Below are positions 60,063 through 64,000 of a DNA stretch of 64,000 nt, piece by piece. Numbering within the stretch: the first letter of the stretch is position 1; every line of letters starts with the position of its first letter. Source of the DNA: Bradyrhizobium niftali. Its GTDB lineage: Bacteria > Pseudomonadota > Alphaproteobacteria > Rhizobiales > Xanthobacteraceae. Made by a program: the position numbers and the translations under genes. The stretch spans positions 62,001-126,000 of the forward strand of contig NZ_SPQT01000001.1 in the NCBI RefSeq assembly GCF_004571025.1, written 5' to 3'. Below the pieces are notes generated by a model. It searched no databases and was not told the DNA's origin. It worked only from the letters and a program-made list of their open reading frames with translations.

Positions 60063-62861
60063 ATGTCCCTCCAGACATTACCATCCGACGCCGCCGATCA
60101 ACGCCCCAATCGCCCGGAGGACGTCCAGGCGCTGGAGGCGGACGCCCGGCTGCGGGACGACATTCGCCTGCTCGGGCGCATCCTGGGCGACACGGTGCGC
60201 GACCAGGAGGGCGCCGACTTGTTCGACCTGGTCGAGCGCATCCGCCAGACCTCGATCCGGTTCCACCGCGACGAGGACCGGCTCGCCCGCCGCGAGCTCG
60301 AGCAGATCCTCGACAGCATGTCGACCTCCGAGACGGTGCGGATCGTCCGTGCCTTCAGCTATTTCTCCCACCTCGCCAACATCGCCGAGGACCAGAACAA
60401 CATCCGCCAGATGCGCGCCCGTACCGCAGCCAAAAATGGCGGCTCGGGCGTGCTGGCGGACACGCTGGCCCATGCCAAGGCCGCGGGCATCGGTGCCGAT
60501 GCCTTGCGCAACTTCTTCAAGACCGCACTCGTCAGCCCGGTCCTGACCGCGCATCCGACCGAGGTCCGCCGCAAGAGCACCATGGATCGCGAGATGGAGG
60601 TCGCGGCCTTGCTCGACCGCCGCGAGCGCGTCGCGCTGACCGCTGACGAGGCCGCCGCCAGCGACGAGCAGCTCCGCCGCGAGGTGCTGACGCTGTGGCA
60701 GACCAATCTCTTGCGCCGGACCAAGCTCACCGTGCTCGACGAGGTCGCCAACGGCCTGTCCTTCTACGACTATACCTTCCTGCGCGAGGTGCCGCGGCTG
60801 GTCAACGTGCTGGAGGACCGGCTGGAGGAGGGCGGCGAGCAGGCGGCCAGCGAGCTCGCCTCGTTCCTGCGCATGGGCAGCTGGATCGGCGGCGACCGCG
60901 ACGGCAATCCCTTCGTCACCGCCGACGTGATGCGCGGCACGCTGCGGCTGCAGTCGAGCCGGGTGATGCAGTTCTATCTGAACGAGCTGCACGTGCTCGG
61001 CGCCGAGCTGTCGATCGCGGCCCATCTCGCCGACGTCTCCGAGGAGCTGCGCACGCTGGCGGAGCGCTCGCCGGACACCTCGCCGCACCGGAGCGGCGAG
61101 CCGTATCGCCTCGCGGTCTCCGGCATCTATGCCCGGCTGACCGCAACGGCGGAAAAGCTCGAGGTCGAGATCACGCGCCGGCCGGTCGGCAAGGGCGCGC
61201 CGTACGAGAGCGTCAGGGAGCTGCAAGCCGATCTCGACGTGCTGCACCGCTCGCTGATCTCCAACAACGCCCGCGTCATCGCCCGCGGCCGGTTGCGGCT
61301 GCTGCGCCGCGCGGTGGACTGCTTCGGCTTCCATCTGGCGCGGCTCGACATCCGCCAGAACTCGGCCGTGCATGAACGCACCATCGCCGAGCTGATGGAC
61401 GCCGCCAATCCCGGCATGTCCTATCTTGCGCTCGGCGAGGACGCGCGCATCTCGCTGCTCACCAACGAACTGCGCTCGACGCGCGCGCTGGTGTCCCCGT
61501 TCGTCAAGTACAGCGACGAGACCATGGGCGAGCTCAACGTATTCCATGCCGCCGCGGAGGCGCATGCGAAGTTCGGCTCGGACGCGATCCCCCAATGCAT
61601 CATCTCGATGTGCAAGGGCATGTCCGACATGCTCGAGGTCGCGGTGCTGCTGAAAGAGGTGGGCCTGGTCCATCCCTCCGGGCGCAGCGCGATCAACGTC
61701 GTGCCGCTGTTCGAGACCATCGAGGATTTGCAGGCGTCAAGCAGCATCATGGATCGCATGCTGTCGCTGCACGATTACCGCCGCCTCGTCGACAGCCGCG
61801 GCAGCGTGCAGGAGGTCATGCTCGGCTACTCCGACAGCAACAAGGATGGCGGCTTCGTCACTTCGGGCTGGGAGCTCTACAAGGCCGAGATCAACCTCGT
61901 CGACGTGTTCGAGCGCCATGGCGTGCGCCTGCGCCTGTTCCACGGCCGCGGCGGCTCGGTCGGCCGCGGCGGCGGGCCGAGCTACGACGCCATCATCGCG
62001 CAGCCCGGCGGCGCGGTGAACGGCCAGATCCGCATCACCGAGCAGGGCGAGATCATCTCGTCGAAATATTCCAACGCCGAAGTCGGGCGCAACAATCTGG
62101 AGATCCTTGCCGCCGCGACGCTGGAGGCGAGCCTCTTGCATCCGCGCCAGAGCGCGCCGCGCCGCGAATACCTGACCGCGATGGACGAGCTCTCAAGTCT
62201 CGCCTTCAAGGCCTATCGCGGCCTCGTCTACGAGACCGATGGTTTCGTCGATTATTTCTGGGCCTCGACCGTCATCAACGAGATCGCGACGCTCAACATC
62301 GGCAGCCGCCCGGCCTCGCGCAAGAAGACCCGCGCGATCGAGGACCTTCGCGCCATTCCCTGGGTGTTCTCCTGGGCGCAATGCCGCCTGATGCTGCCGG
62401 GCTGGTACGGCTTTGGCAGCGCGGTCGAGCAATGGATCGCCGAGCATCCCGACAAGGGTATGCCGTTCCTCAAGGAGCTCTACAAGGAATGGCCGTTCTT
62501 CCGCATGCTCTTGTCGAACATGGACATGGTGCTCGCCAAGAGCTCGATCGCGATCGCCTCGCGCTATGCCGAGCTGGTGCCGGATGAAGCCTTGCGCGAA
62601 AAGATCTTCGGCCGCATCCGCCGCGAATGGCATTCCTGTATCGAGACGCTGCTGGACATCATGGGCCAGGACCGGCTCTTGCAAGGCAACCCGCTGCTCG
62701 AACGCTCCGTGCGCCACCGCTTTCCCTATCTCGATCCGCTCAATCACGTGCAGGTCGAGCTGCTGAAAGAGCACCGCGCGCAGAACCCGGACGAGCAGGT
62801 GCTGCGCGGGATTCAGCTGACCATCAACGGTATCTCGGCGGGCTTGCGGAATACGGGTTAG
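60063..62861 (+). CDS. ppc: Phosphoenolpyruvate carboxylase
   Basis: 932 aa, full length. Catalytic His164 in [13 protein letters not shown], the second signature [18 protein letters not shown], the glycine loop [15 protein letters not shown] and the conserved C-terminal [11 protein letters not shown] are all present. It carboxylates PEP to oxaloacetate with bicarbonate, the anaplerotic step feeding the TCA cycle in the cytosol. ATG 60063 with GGGGAGCG upstream. It stands as a single gene, with a hairpin 38 bp after the stop. Allosteric control (acetyl-CoA, aspartate) is known for the family. Confidence 0.97.
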   Translation: MSLQTLPSDAADQRPNRPEDVQALEADARLRDDIRLLGRILGDTVRDQEGADLFDLVERIRQTSIRFHRDEDRLARRELEQILDSMSTSETVRIVRAFSYFSHLANIAEDQNNIRQMRARTAAKNGGSGVLADTLAHAKAAGIGADALRNFFKTALVSPVLTAHPTEVRRKSTMDREMEVAALLDRRERVALTADEAAASDEQLRREVLTLWQTNLLRRTKLTVLDEVANGLSFYDYTFLREVPRLVNVLEDRLEEGGEQAASELASFLRMGSWIGGDRDGNPFVTADVMRGTLRLQSSRVMQFYLNELHVLGAELSIAAHLADVSEELRTLAERSPDTSPHRSGEPYRLAVSGIYARLTATAEKLEVEITRRPVGKGAPYESVRELQADLDVLHRSLISNNARVIARGRLRLLRRAVDCFGFHLARLDIRQNSAVHERTIAELMDAANPGMSYLALGEDARISLLTNELRSTRALVSPFVKYSDETMGELNVFHAAAEAHAKFGSDAIPQCIISMCKGMSDMLEVAVLLKEVGLVHPSGRSAINVVPLFETIEDLQASSSIMDRMLSLHDYRRLVDSRGSVQEVMLGYSDSNKDGGFVTSGWELYKAEINLVDVFERHGVRLRLFHGRGGSVGRGGGPSYDAIIAQPGGAVNGQIRITEQGEIISSKYSNAEVGRNNLEILAAATLEASLLHPRQSAPRREYLTAMDELSSLAFKAYRGLVYETDGFVDYFWASTVINEIATLNIGSRPASRKKTRAIEDLRAIPWVFSWAQCRLMLPGWYGFGSAVEQWIAEHPDKGMPFLKELYKEWPFFRMLLSNMDMVLAKSSIAIASRYAELVPDEALREKIFGRIRREWHSCIETLLDIMGQDRLLQGNPLLERSVRHRFPYLDPLNHVQVELLKEHRAQNPDEQVLRGIQLTINGISAGLRNTG

Positions 62862-62898
62862 CAACGCGGCGTCTTCTCGCCTCGTTGCTAACGTGGTT

Positions 62899-62917
62899 GG
62901 CCGGGGCAAGCCCGGCC
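62899..62917. terminator. Hairpin between convergent ppc and SMP-30 genes
   Basis: Stem GGCCGGG (62899-62905) and CCCGGCC (62911-62917) with GCAAG loop, in the 71-bp gap between two gene ends. No T-run, so possibly a bidirectional or factor-assisted terminator. Confidence 0.55.
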
Positions 62918-62932
62918 GTGAGGCCGCAGCTA

Positions 62933-64000
62933 TCAGGGCTTCATTGCGCCTTGTACACTGGTGTAAACGGCATAGAGTGACGACGAGCCACAGATATAAA
63001 GTCTGTTTCGCTGCTGCCCGCCGAAGCTCAGGTTGGCGACGGTTTCCGGGATGTGAATTTTGCCAAGCAGTTGGCCGTTGGCCGTATAGCAGCGCACGCC
63101 GTCTTCGTTCGGATCGCCCCAGCCCACCGAACACCAGACCCGTCCCTCGGTGTCACAGCGGACGCCGTCGGTAATGCTCGGCTTCGGCATTTCTGCGAAG
63201 ACTTTGCTGTTCGACACCTTCCCCGCCGCCACATCGAGGTCGAATACGCGGATATGGGATGGGTTGTCTGGTCCGTCCGTGAATCCGGTGTCGCAGATAT
63301 AGAGCTTCTTTTCGTCGGGTGAGATGGCGAGTCCATTGGGCTCCACGAAGTCGTCGACGACGACCTTGATGTCGCCGGTCTTCGGGTCGACGCGGTAGAC
63401 GTTCTTTTTCTCCTGCTCGGGGTCCGCCTTGACGCCCTCGTAGAAGCCGCCGATGCCGTAGGCCGGATCGGAGAACCAGATCGCGCCATCGGCGGTGACG
63501 ACCGCATCGTTCGGCGAGTTCAATCGCTTGCCATTGAATTTGTCGGCAATGATGGTGATCGAGCCGTCGAGTTCGGTGCGCGTCACACGCCGCCCGCTAT
63601 GCTCGCACGTGATCAGGCGTCCTTCGCGATCGATCGTGTTGCCGTTCGAGTTCATCGAGGGTTGACGGTAGACGCTGGTATGACCGTCATCCTCCGAGAA
63701 TCGCATGATGCGATTGTTGGGGATGTCGCTGAACAGCAGATATCGTCCAGCTGCAAAATACACGGGACCTTCGGCCCACCGGAAGCCGGTTGCAACACGC
63801 TCGACCGCCATGGTGCCGGCGAAGGCCGGGAAGTCGGCAGGCCCGAACGTTGGCGGCCCCTTCTTGGCGGATTCCAGACGGGAGTCTGGGTAGCGGCTGC
63901 CGGGAAGTGGTCCCAAGGGCAATGGGGCTGTCGATATCGTCGGAGTGCCGGTCTGGCCCAATGGTGCGACGGAGGCTGCCAGAGTTGCGTTCATGGTAAC
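62933..64000 (-). CDS. SMP-30/gluconolactonase/LRE family protein, 5' end probably beyond window
   Basis: At least 353 aa. Six-bladed beta-propeller pattern: GFRWAEGPVYFAAG with metal-ligand Glu, SNGNTIDREGRLITCEHSGRR, LNSPNDAVVTADGAIWFSDP with Asn/Asp ligands, PNGLAISPDEKKLYICDTG, and ITDGVRCDTEGRVWCS. Members hydrolyse sugar lactones with a divalent metal. An ATG at 63994 is available, but the frame stays open to base 64000. The N-terminus MNATLAASVAPLGQTG reads like the end of a signal peptide, so the true start is probably outside and the protein exported. It is convergent with ppc. Confidence 0.85.
   Translation of the reverse strand, partial: VTMNATLAASVAPLGQTGTPTISTAPLPLGPLPGSRYPDSRLESAKKGPPTFGPADFPAFAGTMAVERVATGFRWAEGPVYFAAGRYLLFSDIPNNRIMRFSEDDGHTSVYRQPSMNSNGNTIDREGRLITCEHSGRRVTRTELDGSITIIADKFNGKRLNSPNDAVVTADGAIWFSDPAYGIGGFYEGVKADPEQEKKNVYRVDPKTGDIKVVVDDFVEPNGLAISPDEKKLYICDTGFTDGPDNPSHIRVFDLDVAAGKVSNSKVFAEMPKPSITDGVRCDTEGRVWCSVGWGDPNEDGVRCYTANGQLLGKIHIPETVANLSFGGQQRNRLYICGSSSLYAVYTSVQGAMKP

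Noticed and set aside
59742..60063. Small plus-strand frames over the inverted repeat upstream of ppc
   Set aside because: Pro/Arg/Ala-rich, mutually overlapping, without ribosome sites, and lying on a probable repeat element.

Overview
The window is GC-rich, densely coded chromosomal DNA. It has short intergenic gaps, many paralogous acyl-CoA and amino-acid/hydroxy-acid enzymes, AapJ/Q/M-type and Liv-type ABC transporters, and several families of short palindromic intergenic repeats. This points to an alphaproteobacterium of the Rhizobiales, most probably Bradyrhizobium or a close relative. That is an inference from protein style and repeats; no rRNA or other marker is present. I found no tRNA or rRNA gene, transposase, integrase, phage gene or CRISPR array.

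Layout. 1-452: 3' end of a MocR-type regulator. 462-6029: a minus-strand run (ferredoxin, P450, MHS-type MFS transporter, cytosolic sulfite-oxidase-like molybdoenzyme, alpha/beta-hydrolase-OsmC fusion) divergent from a TetR regulator. 6026-12506: an amino-acid locus with an Asp/Glu-racemase-like protein, AapJ-type binding protein, class III aminotransferase and RpiR regulator on minus, divergent from two AapQ/AapM-type permeases; the ATPase is absent. 12685-20409: amidase, degenerate SDR, tartrate-type dehydrogenase, SUFU-domain protein, Ldh2/AllD-type dehydrogenase, D-2-hydroxyacid dehydrogenase and M20 (AllC/carbamoylase-type) hydrolase. 20537-27033: LysR regulator with a clear operator, DUF1445 protein and a complete five-gene Liv-type ABC transporter. 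27252-31019: the four-enzyme tetronate pathway (OtnC, LtnD, OtnI, OtnK). 31190-37465: a chemoreceptor and a two-component RND efflux pump. 37505-43898: thiolase-like protein, nitronate monooxygenase family protein, Baeyer-Villiger-type monooxygenase, YghU-type glutathione transferase and flavin reductase. 44073-58163: a large acyl-CoA catabolic island. 58252-64000: YccF membrane protein, a hypothetical protein, an 850-bp non-coding stretch with a long inverted repeat, PEP carboxylase and an SMP-30/gluconolactonase-family protein running to the window edge.

The most interesting functional reading is at 44073-49242. An ACAD10/11-like acyl-CoA dehydrogenase with Asp at the canonical Glu position, an SDR, an APH-fold kinase and a DUF6285 small protein lie together. 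These are the core parts of the LvaABCD levulinate/4-hydroxyacyl-CoA pathway known from Pseudomonas putida and of mammalian ACAD10/11. Here they are embedded among crotonases, two acyl-CoA synthetases, a second acyl-CoA dehydrogenase and a DECR-type reductase. The second notable block joins a Liv-type transporter to tetronate catabolism. The intergenic DNA carries at least seven separable families of roughly 70-210 bp imperfect palindromic repeats, most of them just downstream of genes.
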